Below, in pieces: positions 1 through 7,634 of a stretch of 10,782 nt of DNA; the first letter of the stretch is position 1, and every line of letters starts with the position of its first letter. Below the pieces are notes generated by a model. That model saw nothing but the letters and a program-made list of their open reading frames with translations. It searched no databases and was not told the DNA's origin. Source of the DNA: Aquabacterium sp. (GTDB taxonomy: Bacteria; Pseudomonadota; Gammaproteobacteria; Burkholderiales; Burkholderiaceae_C). The stretch is from assembly GCA_017989885.1 (NCBI GenBank), contig JAGNPA010000032.1, forward strand, positions 1 through 10,782, written 5' to 3'. Both the position numbers and the translations under genes were made by a program.

Positions 1-365
1 CCACAGTCGAAACCGTGGGCGCCCAGCCACAAGAGGTGGTTCAGAACGCGGGTGATCTCGGCGAACATCACGCGGATGTACTGCGCACGGACCGGCACCT
101 CGATGCCCATCATCTTTTCGATGGCCAGGCAGTAGGCGTGCTCGTTGCACATCATCGAGACGTAATCCAGGCGGTCCATGTAGGGCAGCGACTGGATGAA
201 GGTCTTGGATTCGGCCAGCTTCTCGGTGGCGCGGTGCAGCAGACCGATGTGCGGGTCAGCACGCTGGATGACTTCGCCGTCCAACTCGAGGATCAGACGC
301 AGCACGCCGTGCGCGGCCGGGTGCTGCGGACCGAAGTTCAGGGTGTAGTTCTTGATTTCTGACAT
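1..365 (-). CDS. nuoD: NADH-quinone oxidoreductase subunit D, N-terminal part (cut by window edge)
   Basis: This is the 49-kDa subunit of respiratory complex I, part of the peripheral arm that lines the quinone-reduction pocket with NuoB. Only the first 121 residues are present; the gene runs off the left end. The protein begins [20 protein letters not shown]. The GPQHPAAHG loop (residues 12-20) is the conserved quinone-pocket loop of the family, followed by [14 protein letters not shown] (39-52) and [14 protein letters not shown] (71-84), both typical of NuoD. The start at 365 has AAGG eight bases upstream. It follows nuoC after a 17-bp gap, so it is the fourth gene of a nuoABCD operon. The identification is secure; nothing can be said about the C-terminal two thirds. 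Confidence 0.97.
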   Translation of the reverse strand, partial: MSEIKNYTLNFGPQHPAAHGVLRLILELDGEVIQRADPHIGLLHRATEKLAESKTFIQSLPYMDRLDYVSMMCNEHAYCLAIEKMMGIEVPVRAQYIRVMFAEITRVLNHLLWLGAHGFDC

Positions 366-382
366 GACTCAGGCCTTGTGCA

Positions 383-994
383 TCAGTGGAGACCACCGTA
401 GTTGTCTTCGCGGATGATGCGCGGGGTGATCTCGCGCGGCTCGATGGTGACGGGCTGGTAGACCACGCGCTTTTGCACTTCGTCGTAGGTCATCTCCACG
501 TAGCCGGTGGTCGGGAAGTCCTTGCGGAAGGGGTGGCCGATGAAGCCGTAGTCCGTCAGGATGCGACGCAGGTCGTTGTGACCGTCGAAGATGATGCCGT
601 AGAGGTCAAAAGCTTCACGCTCGAACCAGTTGGCGCTGCTCCACACGTCGGTGACGGAGGCCAGCACCGGGAAGTCGTCGTCCAGCGCAAAGACCTTCAG
701 GCGCAGACGCCAGTTCTTGTTGACCGACAGCAGGTGGGTGATGGCGCAAAAGCGTGGGCCGTCGGCGTAGATGCTGGGGCCGCCGTCCTTGTAGGCCGAG
801 TAATCCATGCCACACAGGTCGACCAGCATCTCGAACTTCAGCTCGGCGTGGTCGCGCAGGGTCAGGCAGATGTCGTGGTAATCGGCGGCGGACACGGTCA
901 GGGTCAGTTCACCCTTGATGCTGTCCAGGCGCTTGATCTTGTCACCCAGGATGCGCTCCAGGGCGGCTTGCAGGTTGGCGAGTTTCTGGCTCAT
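383..994 (-). CDS. nuoC: NADH-quinone oxidoreductase subunit C
   Basis: This is the 30-kDa subunit of complex I, a cytoplasmic-side scaffold protein of the peripheral arm. The 203-residue protein has the expected length for a stand-alone NuoC; it is not fused to NuoD as in E. coli. The family signature is clear: [17 protein letters not shown] (123-139) followed by [21 protein letters not shown] (start 141). The C-terminal segment [21 protein letters not shown] is usual for proteobacterial NuoC. The ATG at 994 is preceded by AGGAG with a seven-base spacer. It lies 14 bp after nuoB and 17 bp before nuoD, consistent with one transcript. Confidence 0.97.
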   Translation of the reverse strand: MSQKLANLQAALERILGDKIKRLDSIKGELTLTVSAADYHDICLTLRDHAELKFEMLVDLCGMDYSAYKDGGPSIYADGPRFCAITHLLSVNKNWRLRLKVFALDDDFPVLASVTDVWSSANWFEREAFDLYGIIFDGHNDLRRILTDYGFIGHPFRKDFPTTGYVEMTYDEVQKRVVYQPVTIEPREITPRIIREDNYGGLH

Positions 995-1008
995 GCAATG
1001 GCTCCTGA

Positions 1009-1485
1009 TCAGCGGGCAATGGTGTTTTCGCGGCGGATCTTGGCCTGCAGTTGCAGGATGCCGTAAAGCAGCGCTTCAGCCGTCGGGGGGCAACCGGGCA
1101 CGTACACGTCCACCGGCACGATGCGGTCACAACCGCGCACCACCGAATAGCTGTAGTGGTAGTAGCCTCCGCCGTTGGCACACGAGCCCATGGACAGCAC
1201 CCAACGGGGTTCGGCCATCTGGTCGTACACCTTGCGCAGCGCGGGCGCCATCTTGTTGCACAGCGTGCCGGCCACGATCATCAGATCGGACTGGCGGGGG
1301 CTGGGGCGGAACAACATGCCAAAGCGGTCGATGTCGTAGCGCGCCGCACCGGCGTGCATCATCTCGACCGCGCAACAGGCCAGACCAAACGTCATTGGCC
1401 ACAGCGAACCAGTCTTGGACCAGTTGATCAGCGTGTCGGCCGACGTGGTGATGAAGCCCTCTTTGAAGACGCCTTCGATACCCAT
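1009..1485 (-). CDS. nuoB: NADH-quinone oxidoreductase subunit B
   Basis: This complex I subunit carries the terminal 4Fe-4S cluster N2, which passes electrons to quinone. The 158-residue protein has all four expected cluster ligands: the tandem cysteines C37-C38 ([10 protein letters not shown]), C102 (MGSCANGGG) and C132 (YVPGCPPT). The stretch [16 protein letters not shown] (59-74) is also a family hallmark. The ATG at 1485 has AGAGG eight bases upstream. A 45-bp gap separates it from nuoA and 14 bp from nuoC. The protein looks full-length and intact. Confidence 0.98.
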   Translation of the reverse strand: MGIEGVFKEGFITTSADTLINWSKTGSLWPMTFGLACCAVEMMHAGAARYDIDRFGMLFRPSPRQSDLMIVAGTLCNKMAPALRKVYDQMAEPRWVLSMGSCANGGGYYHYSYSVVRGCDRIVPVDVYVPGCPPTAEALLYGILQLQAKIRRENTIAR

Positions 1486-1530
1486 GTGTATTACCTCTTC
1501 AGATTCCTGTGGGGGACGGGCCAGACGGGA

Positions 1531-1893
1531 TCACTCCCAGTCCAGCGCACCCTTCTTCCATTCGTAGACGAAGCCCACGACCAGGATGCTCAGGAAGAGC
1601 ATGACGGTCAGGAAGCCTGTCATGCCCACTTCCTTGAGCGCCACAGCCCAAGGGAACAGGAACGCGATTTCCAGGTCAAACAAGATGAAGAGGATGGCGA
1701 CCAGGTAGTAGCGCACATCGAACTTCATCCGGGCGTCCTCGAAAGCTTCGAAGCCGCATTCATAGGGGGAGTTCTTGGCCTCGTCAGGGCGACGAGGGCC
1801 GAGCAAAAAGCCCAGCAATTGGGGGGCGACACCAACGCCAACGCCAACCAGAATGAAAAGGATGACCGGCAGGTACTGCTCAATGTTCATCAT
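1531..1893 (-). CDS. nuoA: NADH-quinone oxidoreductase subunit A
   Basis: This is a small membrane subunit of complex I, located where the membrane and peripheral arms meet. It has three predicted transmembrane helices: an N-terminal one starting [16 protein letters not shown], a middle one around [19 protein letters not shown], and a C-terminal one around [16 protein letters not shown]. The conserved loop [20 protein letters not shown] carries the Cys whose exposure changes with the active/deactive state of the enzyme in homologues. Start choice: ATG at 1893 (MMNIEQYLP) sits nine bases after GAGG. The next ATG at 1890 gives the form usual in relatives (MNIEQYLP), and a longer reading from 1935 adds 14 residues unlike the family. 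It is the first gene of the nuo operon in this window. Confidence 0.95.
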   Translation of the reverse strand: MMNIEQYLPVILFILVGVGVGVAPQLLGFLLGPRRPDEAKNSPYECGFEAFEDARMKFDVRYYLVAILFILFDLEIAFLFPWAVALKEVGMTGFLTVMLFLSILVVGFVYEWKKGALDWE

Positions 1894-1941
1894 GATGTGG
1901 GGCCTCAGATGGAACAAATTGTGTGATTGGACCACACGGAC

Positions 1942-2007
1942 AAAAGAAAAGCGCGCCCGGCATCATGACCATCAGGAGGATCCTGACTGACATCAACCAA
2001 AGCGCGC
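1942..2007 (-). terminator. Possible composite intrinsic terminator or leader hairpin upstream of nuoA
   Basis: Reading the minus strand, GCGCGC at 2007-2002 can pair with GCGCGC at 1956-1951, and the second copy is followed directly by TTTTCTTTT (1950-1942). The 45-base interior contains a second perfect hairpin, TCAGGA-TCC-TCCTGA at 1986-1972. The arrangement would end transcripts coming from tRNA-Leu and secG before nuoA. The outer stem is only 6 bp and the loop is large, so it could be a chance pairing; the same GGGCGCGCTTT string occurs as a direct repeat. Confidence 0.35.
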
Positions 2008-2131
2008 CCACCGGAGCGTTTCACGCCATGGACACATGCCTGTGAGGGCAAGTGTCACCGCCATGTGACCAGCTGGAAAAGCGTTACCGTTGCTGATCAT
2101 AGGGGGCGCAAAGACTCGTTTAGAAATCTTA

Positions 2132-2216
2132 TGGTGCCGACGGCGAGACTCGAACTCGCACAGCTTTCGCCACTACCCCCTCAAGATAGCGTGTCTACCA
2201 ATTTCACCACGTCGGC
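2132..2216 (-). tRNA. tRNA-Leu, anticodon GAG
   Basis: The minus strand folds as a class II tRNA of 85 bases including an encoded 3' CCA (2134-2132). The acceptor arms are GCCGACG at the 5' end and CGTCGGC before discriminator A. The D arm carries AATTGGTAGAC. The anticodon stem CTATC/GGTAG encloses the loop TTGAGGG, giving anticodon GAG, which reads CUC and CUU leucine codons. A long variable arm is present (TGGCGAAAGCT region) and the T arm has GTTCGAGTC. The gene lies between secG and nuoA on the same strand, an order seen widely in Burkholderiales. Confidence 0.97.
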
Positions 2217-2284
2217 GATTGAATCTTTTGGATTCGCTCGTTGTTTGCTTCGGCTTGCATGAGGCTGGCTCACCGAAGACTCAC

Positions 2285-2313
2285 ATTCTAAACCGAAAAA
2301 TCGGCTTGTTGAA
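2285..2313 (-). promoter_or_regulatory. Possible sigma70 promoter for tRNA-Leu
   Basis: On the minus strand TAGAAT (2290-2285) matches five of six bases of the -10 consensus. A weak -35, TTCAAC (2313-2308), lies 17 bases upstream and overlaps the secG terminator hairpin. It would give a 5' leader of roughly 60 bases before the tRNA. The -35 match is poor, so this is a candidate only. Confidence 0.3.
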
Positions 2314-2318
2314 CCGAT
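2295..2318 (-). terminator. Probable intrinsic terminator after secG
   Basis: On the minus strand ATCGGTT (2318-2312) pairs with AAGCCGAT (2307-2300), with one bulged G and a four-base loop, and TTTT follows (2299-2296). It lies 26 bp past the secG stop codon. The stem is short and the T run is brief, so termination may be partial and tRNA-Leu may receive read-through from secG. Confidence 0.5.
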
Positions 2319-2343
2319 GCCCCACTAGAGGACATCAGTTTCA

Positions 2344-2697
2344 TCACTTCGACGGAATCAGCGCCGCACCCGATGCAGGCGCAACAGGAGCCGAAGCTGC
2401 CGCAGGCGCCGAGGCGGCCTGCTCCAGGATGCTGGCGCCTTGCGACGACGCACCACGCAGGTTGCCAAAGTACGCCAGCGCCAGGGTGGCCACGAAGAAG
2501 ATCGTGGCCGCCACGGCTGTCGAGCGGGAGAGGAAGTTGGCACTGCCTGTGGCGCCGAACAGGCTGCCCGACGCACCGGTGCCGAATGAGGCACCCATGT
2601 CGGCACCCTTGCCGTGCTGAACCAGCACCAGGCCAATCATGGCCAGAGCCGAGATCACCTGCAGCAACAGCACCACAGTCATCAACGTTTGTTGCAT
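2344..2697 (-). CDS. secG: Preprotein translocase subunit SecG
   Basis: This is a small inner-membrane subunit of the SecYEG channel that assists SecA-driven export. The 117-residue protein has two hydrophobic helices, about residues 4-25 (TLMTVVLLLQVISALAMIGL) and 59-78 (STAVAATIFFVATLALAYF). Between them is the conserved cytoplasmic loop VLVQHGKGADMGASFG...GSLFGATGSANFLSR. The Ala/Pro/Ser-rich C-terminal tail (about 88-117) is a common variable extension in betaproteobacteria. The start at 2697 is fixed by AGGAG eight bases upstream; an in-frame reading from 2976 would run into tpiA and is not used. It follows tpiA by 38 bp. Confidence 0.96.
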   Translation of the reverse strand: MQQTLMTVVLLLQVISALAMIGLVLVQHGKGADMGASFGTGASGSLFGATGSANFLSRSTAVAATIFFVATLALAYFGNLRGASSQGASILEQAASAPAAASAPVAPASGAALIPSK

Positions 2698-2735
2698 GAA
2701 AGAAACTCCTGAATCAGTCTTGTCGCGCGGCCGGG

Positions 2736-3491
2736 TCAGGCTGCGCGAGCGATGGCCGCAAAGTCGGCCGCCTTGAGGGCCGCACCGCCAATGAGGCCCC
2801 CGTTGATGTCGGGCTGCGAGAACAGCTCGACCGCGTTGTCGGGCTTGACGCTGCCGCCGTACAGCAGCGGGATGTCCGCTGCCTTGGGCGTGGCCTTGGC
2901 CAGCTGCGCACGCAAACTGGCGTGCACGGCTTGAGCCTGAGCGGGCGATGCGGTCTTGCCGGTGCCGATGGCCCAAACAGGCTCATAGGCCACGACCACG
3001 CGGGCGATGTCGTCACCGAGGGTGTCGATGACGGCCTGCAGCTGACGACCCACGACCGCTTCGGTCTGGTTCGCCTCGCGCTCGGCCAGTGTTTCGCCGA
3101 CACACACGATGGGCACCAGACCGTGCGACAGCGCCGCCTTGGCCTTGTCGGCGACCAGCTGGTCGCTTTCAGCGTGGTAGCTGCGACGCTCGGAGTGACC
3201 CACGATGGCGTACGTGGCGCCGAACTCACGGATCATGGGACCCGCGACTTCACCGGTGTACGCACCTTGGGTCTGTGCCGAGATGTCTTGTGTGCCGACG
3301 GCAATGGCGCTGCCCTGCAGGGCATCGGCCACGTCCGCCAGAAACACGCAAGGCGGGCACACAGCCACATCCGCATTGGGCGCCGTGGTGGCCAGATCGG
3401 CCACCAGAAGACCCTGAATCAGCTCTGCATTGAAGGCACGGCTACCGTGCATCTTCCAGTTGCCAACGACCAGTTTCTTCATGACGCTCAT
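2736..3491 (-). CDS. tpiA: Triosephosphate isomerase
   Basis: This cytoplasmic glycolytic enzyme interconverts dihydroxyacetone phosphate and glyceraldehyde 3-phosphate. The 251-residue TIM barrel has all catalytic residues: N11 and K13 in GNWKMHG, H99 in [10 protein letters not shown], and E170 in [14 protein letters not shown]. The phosphate-gripping segment [10 protein letters not shown] is at 211-220. The start at 3491 overlaps the pnp stop as ATGA. A second ATG at 3482 gives [12 protein letters not shown], which resembles the common N-terminus. Neither has a good Shine-Dalgarno sequence; the upstream bases are the CAG/CAA repeat that ends pnp. Translation is therefore probably coupled to pnp termination. 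Confidence 0.97.
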   Translation of the reverse strand: MSVMKKLVVGNWKMHGSRAFNAELIQGLLVADLATTAPNADVAVCPPCVFLADVADALQGSAIAVGTQDISAQTQGAYTGEVAGPMIREFGATYAIVGHSERRSYHAESDQLVADKAKAALSHGLVPIVCVGETLAEREANQTEAVVGRQLQAVIDTLGDDIARVVVAYEPVWAIGTGKTASPAQAQAVHASLRAQLAKATPKAADIPLLYGGSVKPDNAVELFSQPDINGGLIGGAALKAADFAAIARAA

Positions 3492-5794
3492 TGCTGCTGT
3501 TGTTGCTGTTCCTGAGCGGCACCGCCCTCGCCTTGCTCGGCAGCTTGCTGCTCGGCACGGGGTGCACGGTCAGCGCGATCACCACGGGGGGCGCGATCGC
3601 CACGGTCACCGCGGTCGCCGCGATCACCACGGGGGCCACGGTCGCCACGCGAACCACGGTCACCGCGGTCGCCACGCTCTTCGCGCTCGGGCATGCCTTC
3701 CGGACGCTCCATCAGCGCCTTCATGGACAGCTTGACGCGGCCCTTCTCGTCGGTCTCCAGAACCTTGACCTTGACGATCTGGCCTTCGGTCAGGTAGTCG
3801 GAGACGTTCTCGACGCGCTCGTGGGCGATCTGGCTGATGTGCAGCAGACCGTCCTTGCCGGGCATCAGGTTGACCAGGGCACCGAAGTCGAACAGCTTGG
3901 TGACCGCGCCTTCGTAGGTCTTGCCGATTTCGACTTCGGCGGTGATCTCGTTGATGCGCTTGATGGCGAAGTCGGCCTTTTCAGCGTCGGTCGAGGCGAT
4001 GGTGATGACACCATCTTCGCCGATGTTGATCTGGCAGCCGGTCTCTTCGCACAGGCCACGGATGGTGGCGCCGCCCTTGCCGATCACGTCACGGATCTTC
4101 TCGGGGTTGATCTTGAGGGTGTACAGGCGAGGTGCGAACTCCGAGACTTCGGTGTTGGCGCCCGACATGGCTTCGACCATCTTGCCCAGGATGTGCAGAC
4201 GAGCTTCCTTGGCCTGAGCCAGTGCCACCTGCATGATTTCCTTGGTGATGCCCTGGATCTTGATGTCCATCTGCAGGGCGGTGATGCCGCCGGTGGTGCC
4301 GGCCACCTTGAAGTCCATGTCGCCCAGGTGATCTTCGTCACCCAGGATGTCGGTCAGCACGGCGAACTTGTTGCCATCCTTGATCAGGCCCATGGCGATG
4401 CCGGCCACGTGGGCCTTCATCGGCACGCCGGCGTCCATCATGGCCAGGCAGCCGCCGCAGACCGAAGCCATCGACGAGGAGCCGTTGGACTCGGTGATTT
4501 CGGAGACCACGCGCACGGTGTAGGCGAACTCGTCCTTCGGGGGCAGCAGCGGCACCAGGGCGCGCTTGGCCAGACGGCCGTGGCCGATTTCGCGACGCTT
4601 GGGGGTGCCCACGCGACCGGTTTCGCCAGTGGCGAACGGAGGCATGTTGTAGTGGAACAGGAAGGTGTCGCGGTAGTCGCCAGTCAGGGCGTCGATGCGC
4701 TGGGAGTCCTGCTCGGTGCCCAGGGTGGCAACCACCAGGGCCTGGGTCTCACCACGGGTGAACAGGGCCGAGCCGTGCACGCGAGGCAGCACGCCGGTGC
4801 GGATCTCGATGGGGCGCACGGTGCGGGTGTCGCGACCGTCGATGCGGGGCTCGCCGGCCAGGATCTGGTCACGCACGATCTTGGCTTCGATGTCGAACAG
4901 CAGACCTTCGACCTTGACGCCGTCAAAGGCGATGCCTTCGGCCGTCAGGGCAGCCTTGACTTCAGCATAGGCAGCGCGGCAGGCTTGCGTGCGGGCTTGC
5001 TTGGAGCGGATCTGGTAGGCGGTGCGCAGCTTTTCTTCGGCCAGGCCGTTGACCTTGGCGATGAAGGCTTCATCCTTGGCAGGCGCTTGCCAGTCCCAGG
5101 AAGGCTTGCCAGCGTCGCGCACCAGGTCATGGATGGCGTTGATGGCGATGTTGCCTTGCTCGTGACCGAACACGACACCACCCAGCATGACGTCTTCAGA
5201 CAGCTGGTCGGCTTCGGACTCGACCATCAGCACGGCGGTTTCGGTGCCGGCAACGATCAGGTCCATCTTGGAGTTGGTCAACTCGGCGATGCTGGGGTTG
5301 AGCACGTATTCGCCGTTGATGTAACCCACGCGAGCGGCACCGATGGGGCCGTTGAACGGGATGCCCGAGATCGACAGCGCAGCGCTGGAGGCGATCATGG
5401 CGGCGATGTCGGCCGAGACTTCAGGGTTCAGCGACACCACGTGGATGACCAGCTGCACTTCGTTGAAGAAGCCTTCGGGGAACAGGGGGCGGATGGGGCG
5501 GTCGATCAGACGCGAGGTCAGCGTTTCCAGCTCGGAAGGCTTGGCTTCACGCTTGAAGAAGCTGCCGGGGATCTTGCCGGCGGCGTAGGTCTTCTCGATG
5601 TAGTCGACGGTCAGGGGGAAGAAGTCCTGGCCAGCCTTGGCGACCTTGGCGCACACGACGGTGGCCAGCACCACGGTGCCTTCGATGTCGACCAGCACGG
5701 CGCCGGTGGCTTGACGTGCGATTTCACCCGTCTCCATCGTGACGGTGTGCTTGCCCCATTGGAAGGTCTTGGTGACTTTGTTGAACATGGTCAT
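3488..5794 (-). CDS. pnp: Polyribonucleotide nucleotidyltransferase (PNPase)
   Basis: PNPase is a phosphorolytic 3'-to-5' exoribonuclease that acts in RNA decay, often within the degradosome. The 768-residue protein has the full domain order: RNase PH domain 1 (about 12-145), an alpha-helical linker (about 150-320), RNase PH domain 2 (about 325-545), KH domain (about 555-615, IGKGG at 571-575) and S1 domain (about 622-692). Active-site residues are visible: S439-S441 in [10 protein letters not shown]488 and D494 in [12 protein letters not shown], and K496. After the S1 domain comes a disordered tail with GDR/RGD repeats (about 707-747) and six terminal glutamines. The ATG at 5794 lies nine bases after GGAG; 5788 is an alternative. 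It is downstream of rpsO, as in most proteobacteria. Confidence 0.98.
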   Translation of the reverse strand: MTMFNKVTKTFQWGKHTVTMETGEIARQATGAVLVDIEGTVVLATVVCAKVAKAGQDFFPLTVDYIEKTYAAGKIPGSFFKREAKPSELETLTSRLIDRPIRPLFPEGFFNEVQLVIHVVSLNPEVSADIAAMIASSAALSISGIPFNGPIGAARVGYINGEYVLNPSIAELTNSKMDLIVAGTETAVLMVESEADQLSEDVMLGGVVFGHEQGNIAINAIHDLVRDAGKPSWDWQAPAKDEAFIAKVNGLAEEKLRTAYQIRSKQARTQACRAAYAEVKAALTAEGIAFDGVKVEGLLFDIEAKIVRDQILAGEPRIDGRDTRTVRPIEIRTGVLPRVHGSALFTRGETQALVVATLGTEQDSQRIDALTGDYRDTFLFHYNMPPFATGETGRVGTPKRREIGHGRLAKRALVPLLPPKDEFAYTVRVVSEITESNGSSSMASVCGGCLAMMDAGVPMKAHVAGIAMGLIKDGNKFAVLTDILGDEDHLGDMDFKVAGTTGGITALQMDIKIQGITKEIMQVALAQAKEARLHILGKMVEAMSGANTEVSEFAPRLYTLKINPEKIRDVIGKGGATIRGLCEETGCQINIGEDGVITIASTDAEKADFAIKRINEITAEVEIGKTYEGAVTKLFDFGALVNLMPGKDGLLHISQIAHERVENVSDYLTEGQIVKVKVLETDEKGRVKLSMKALMERPEGMPEREERGDRGDRGSRGDRGPRGDRGDRGDRGDRAPRGDRADRAPRAEQQAAEQGEGGAAQEQQQQQQ
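3556..3676 (-). repeat. Imperfect tandem repeat coding for the RGD-rich tail of PNPase
   Basis: This stretch of pnp codes for repeated Arg-Gly-Asp units with PRGD and DRAPR variants (residues about 707-747). Exact DNA copies are visible: a 19-base unit at 3601-3619 recurs at 3655-3673 (54 bases, 18 codons apart), and a 16-base unit at 3575-3590 recurs at 3620-3635 (45 bases apart). All spacings are multiples of three, so copy-number changes keep the frame. Such Arg/Gly-rich tails often bind RNA; that role is inferred here. Confidence 0.8.
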
Positions 5795-5820
5795 GGATGA
5801 GTTCTCCGGTTTGGTTGTGC

Positions 5821-5838
5821 GGGCGACACGTGCCGCCC
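5821..5838 (-). other. Small GC-rich hairpin just upstream of the pnp ribosome-binding site
   Basis: GGGCG at 5821-5825 pairs with CGCCC at 5834-5838 around a near-palindromic centre (ACACGTGC). It lies between the large leader hairpin and the GGAG of pnp, about 27 bases from the start codon. It may help shape the translation start region. Function is not shown. Confidence 0.4.
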
Positions 5839-5868
5839 GGTGGGTGTGCCGTCACTCAATCGCGATGC

Positions 5869-5906
5869 CATTCCAGCGAGGTTGAGACCTCAGCCTCGTT
5901 GGAATG
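5869..5906 (-). promoter_or_regulatory. Long hairpin in the pnp 5' leader, possible RNase III processing site
   Basis: The arms 5869-5881 (CATTCCAGCGAGG on the plus strand) and 5894-5906 (CCTCGTTGGAATG) are complementary over 13 positions with one imperfect pair; TGA/TCA pairs extend the stem inward. It sits in the 205-bp rpsO-pnp gap, after the rpsO terminator and about 75 bases before the pnp start. In E. coli the pnp leader has a long stem-loop that RNase III cleaves, allowing PNPase to repress its own message. The position and shape here suggest the same control, by analogy. Confidence 0.6.
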
Positions 5907-5940
5907 ACACAGCGTTCGCAGGAGTCGAGTGGCTGGCGTT

Positions 5941-5985
5941 AAAAAACAAAAAGCCTGTGCTGGAGGGATCCAGACAGGCTTTTTG
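5941..5985 (-). terminator. Strong Rho-independent terminator after rpsO
   Basis: On the minus strand the hairpin spans 5985-5947: a 12-bp stem with AAAAAGCCTGT paired to ACAGGCTTTTT, then one bulged base, four more pairs and a six-base loop. TTTTTT (5946-5941) follows. It lies 14 bp after the rpsO stop codon. The A-rich and T-rich flanks would let it work in both directions, although no plus-strand gene enters here. pnp transcription must come from partial read-through or from its own promoter at about 5907-5940, where no clear -35/-10 was seen. Confidence 0.93.
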
Positions 5986-5999
5986 TCGTCATGCGGTGC

Positions 6000-6269
6000 T
6001 TACTTGCGCAGGCCCAGCTTCTGGATCAGGGCCACGTAACGGGCAGCATCCTTGGACTTGAGGTAGTCCAGCAGCTTGCGGCGACGGCTGACCATGCGCA
6101 GCAGGCCGCGACGACCGTGGTGGTCCTTCTTGTTGGCCTTGAAGTGGGGGGTCAGTTCGACGATGCGAGCGGTCAGCAGGGCCACTTGCACTTCAGGAGA
6201 GCCGGTGTCATTGGCGGCACGGGCGTTGTCTTTGACGATGGCAGCGGTGTTGATGTCTGCGACGGACAT
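6000..6269 (-). CDS. rpsO: Small ribosomal subunit protein uS15
   Basis: S15 is a primary binder of the central domain of 16S rRNA and helps form an intersubunit bridge. The 89-residue protein is the usual length. It has [17 protein letters not shown] (20-36), [10 protein letters not shown] (48-57) and [13 protein letters not shown] (59-71), all diagnostic of the family. The ATG at 6269 has AAGGA about six bases upstream. It is followed by a strong terminator and then pnp. Its own promoter and a structured leader lie upstream (see separate entries). Confidence 0.98.
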   Translation of the reverse strand: MSVADINTAAIVKDNARAANDTGSPEVQVALLTARIVELTPHFKANKKDHHGRRGLLRMVSRRRKLLDYLKSKDAARYVALIQKLGLRK

Positions 6270-6324
6270 GGTGTTTCCTTGAAAACAGATGCAGGCCTGG
6301 GGATCATGGCCGGGTGGCCGGTGC

Positions 6325-6373
6325 CCTGGGTTTCTGCGTTAAGACTTGCGACTCCGGGTGAAACCGACCCAGG
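6325..6373 (-). promoter_or_regulatory. Stem-loop in the rpsO leader, possible S15 autoregulatory element
   Basis: The plus-strand arms CCTGGGTTTC (6325-6334) and GAAACC...CAGG (6360-6373, with a four-base bulge) give ten base pairs. From the predicted promoter the rpsO leader is about 140 bases, long for a ribosomal protein gene. A second CCTGGG at 6296-6301, near the start codon, could compete for the same partner. S15 is known to control its own translation through varied leader structures in different bacteria; no specific match to a described one is claimed. Confidence 0.4.
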
Positions 6374-6415
6374 TCGTGCGATGCATGCCACCACAAATGC
6401 AATGGCAAGCCCGCA

Positions 6416-6444
6416 AGTATAGCAAAAAGTCAGATGCTGGACAA
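6416..6444 (-). promoter_or_regulatory. Sigma70-type promoter for rpsO
   Basis: On the minus strand TTGTCC (6444-6439) is followed after exactly 17 bases by TATACT (6421-6416), a good -35/-10 pair. The predicted start of transcription is near 6409. The -35 lies inside the last codons of tsaD, so rpsO can be transcribed independently of tsaD. Confidence 0.75.
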
Positions 6445-7545
6445 ATCCCAGCGAGGCTTGACGTCGAAGGCGGGCTCGACGCTGAGGCGGGCCTGCCCGC
6501 TCTGGATGCGCATGGCGGCCGCCAGGGCGATCATGGCGCCGTTGTCGGTGCACAGGTGCATCTCGGGGTAGTGGACGCGGATCTGGCGGCGGGCACAGGC
6601 CTGGTCCAGCTGCGCGCGCAGCAGGCGGTTGGCACCCACGCCACCAGCCACGACCACACGCTTGAGGCCGGTGGACTTCAGCGCCAGCAACACCTTCTTG
6701 ACCAGCACCTCGACGATGGCGGCCTGGGTGGAGGCGGCCAGGTTGGCGAGGACCGGTTGCGCTTCAGCGGTCGCCAGCAAATCAGGACGGTCCAGCCAGC
6801 CCAGGCGCACCAGATGGGTGCGGACGGCGGTCTTGAGGCCCGCAAACGAGAAGTCGAGGTTGCCGCTGTGCAACATCGGGCGGGGCAGCTCAAAGGCTTT
6901 CGGGTCACCGGATTCGGCCAGACGTGCGAGATGCGGGCCGCCGGGATAGGGCAGGCCCATCAGCTTGGCGGATTTGTCGAAGGCTTCCCCGGCGGCGTCG
7001 TCCACCGTCTCGCCCAGCATCTCGTAGCGCCCGACCCCGTCGACGCGCATCAGTTGGGTGTGGCCACCCGACACCAGCAAGGCGACGAAGGGGAACTCGG
7101 GCGGGTCGACCGACAGGAAGGGCGACAGCAGGTGGCCTTCGAGGTGGTGCACGCCCAGCAGCGGCTTGTTCAGGGCCGTTCCCAGGGCGCAGGCCATGCC
7201 AGCACCCACCAGCAGGGCACCGGCCAGGCCGGGTCCACGGGTGTAGGCGACCACGTCGATGTCGGCGAGCGTCTGGCCGGATTCGGCCAGCACCTGTCGC
7301 GCCAGCGGCACGACACGGCGGATGTGGTCGCGCGACGCCAGCTCGGGCACCACCCCGCCGTAGGCCTGGTGCATGTCGATCTGGCTGTGCAGGGCATGCG
7401 CCAGCAGGCGGGGCTCGCCCTCCAGAGGCAGGGAGACCAGGGCCAGGCCGGTCTCGTCGCAGGAGGACTCGACTCCCAGGATCAGACAGGGGCGTGGCAG
7501 GGCGGAGAGCGCAGGCGCGCTCAGGGTGGCGGACGTGGACGACAT
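6430..7545 (-). CDS. tsaD: tRNA N6-adenosine threonylcarbamoyltransferase
   Basis: TsaD transfers the threonylcarbamoyl group to A37 of tRNAs reading ANN codons, working with TsaB and TsaE. The 371-residue ASKHA-fold protein begins with [13 protein letters not shown] (21-33), the family N-terminus. The metal-binding motif is H134-LEG-H138 in [13 protein letters not shown]. The loop [10 protein letters not shown] and the C-terminal CTDNGAMIA (332-340, D334) complete the active site. The start at 7545 is chosen because the family fold begins soon after. A longer frame from 7623 adds 26 atypical residues and would overlap the region before nasT. Upstream of the ATG only GGCGGG is seen, a weak ribosome-binding site. 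It is divergent from nasT across 89 bp. Confidence 0.96.
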   Translation of the reverse strand: MSSTSATLSAPALSALPRPCLILGVESSCDETGLALVSLPLEGEPRLLAHALHSQIDMHQAYGGVVPELASRDHIRRVVPLARQVLAESGQTLADIDVVAYTRGPGLAGALLVGAGMACALGTALNKPLLGVHHLEGHLLSPFLSVDPPEFPFVALLVSGGHTQLMRVDGVGRYEMLGETVDDAAGEAFDKSAKLMGLPYPGGPHLARLAESGDPKAFELPRPMLHSGNLDFSFAGLKTAVRTHLVRLGWLDRPDLLATAEAQPVLANLAASTQAAIVEVLVKKVLLALKSTGLKRVVVAGGVGANRLLRAQLDQACARRQIRVHYPEMHLCTDNGAMIALAAAMRIQSGQARLSVEPAFDVKPRWDLSSI

Positions 7546-7634
7546 CCCGCCAGTGTAGGGCGACCCACCTGTTCTCGCCACGCGACGGCCCAGAACCCGG
7601 GTTTTCGGGCGCGGATGTTGCATGCATCCGAGGG

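Noticed and set aside
386..1926. Plus-strand open frames opposite nuoC, nuoB and nuoA
   Set aside because: They are shadows of well-identified complex I genes and have compositionally biased products.
2221..2278. GAATC/GATTC and CTTCGG/CCGAAG inverted repeats in the tRNA-Leu leader
   Set aside because: Short stems without T runs or known motif; possibly processing structures but not supportable as features.
3491..5800. A 769-codon open frame on the plus strand, almost exactly opposite pnp
   Set aside because: It mirrors the pnp codon phase in GC-rich DNA, has no ribosome-binding site of note, and its translation is His/Gly/Val/Asp-rich without any domain. PNPase on the other strand is certain.
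7592..7611. AACCCGGGTT palindrome and CCCG/CGGG hairpin between tsaD and nasT
   Set aside because: Short and GC-rich in a divergent gap where no terminator is expected; likely chance.
6924..7634. In-frame upstream extension of nasT to a 447-residue protein
   Set aside because: The extra 237 residues are Arg/Pro/Ala-rich antisense of tsaD; the NasT family begins at about 7635.
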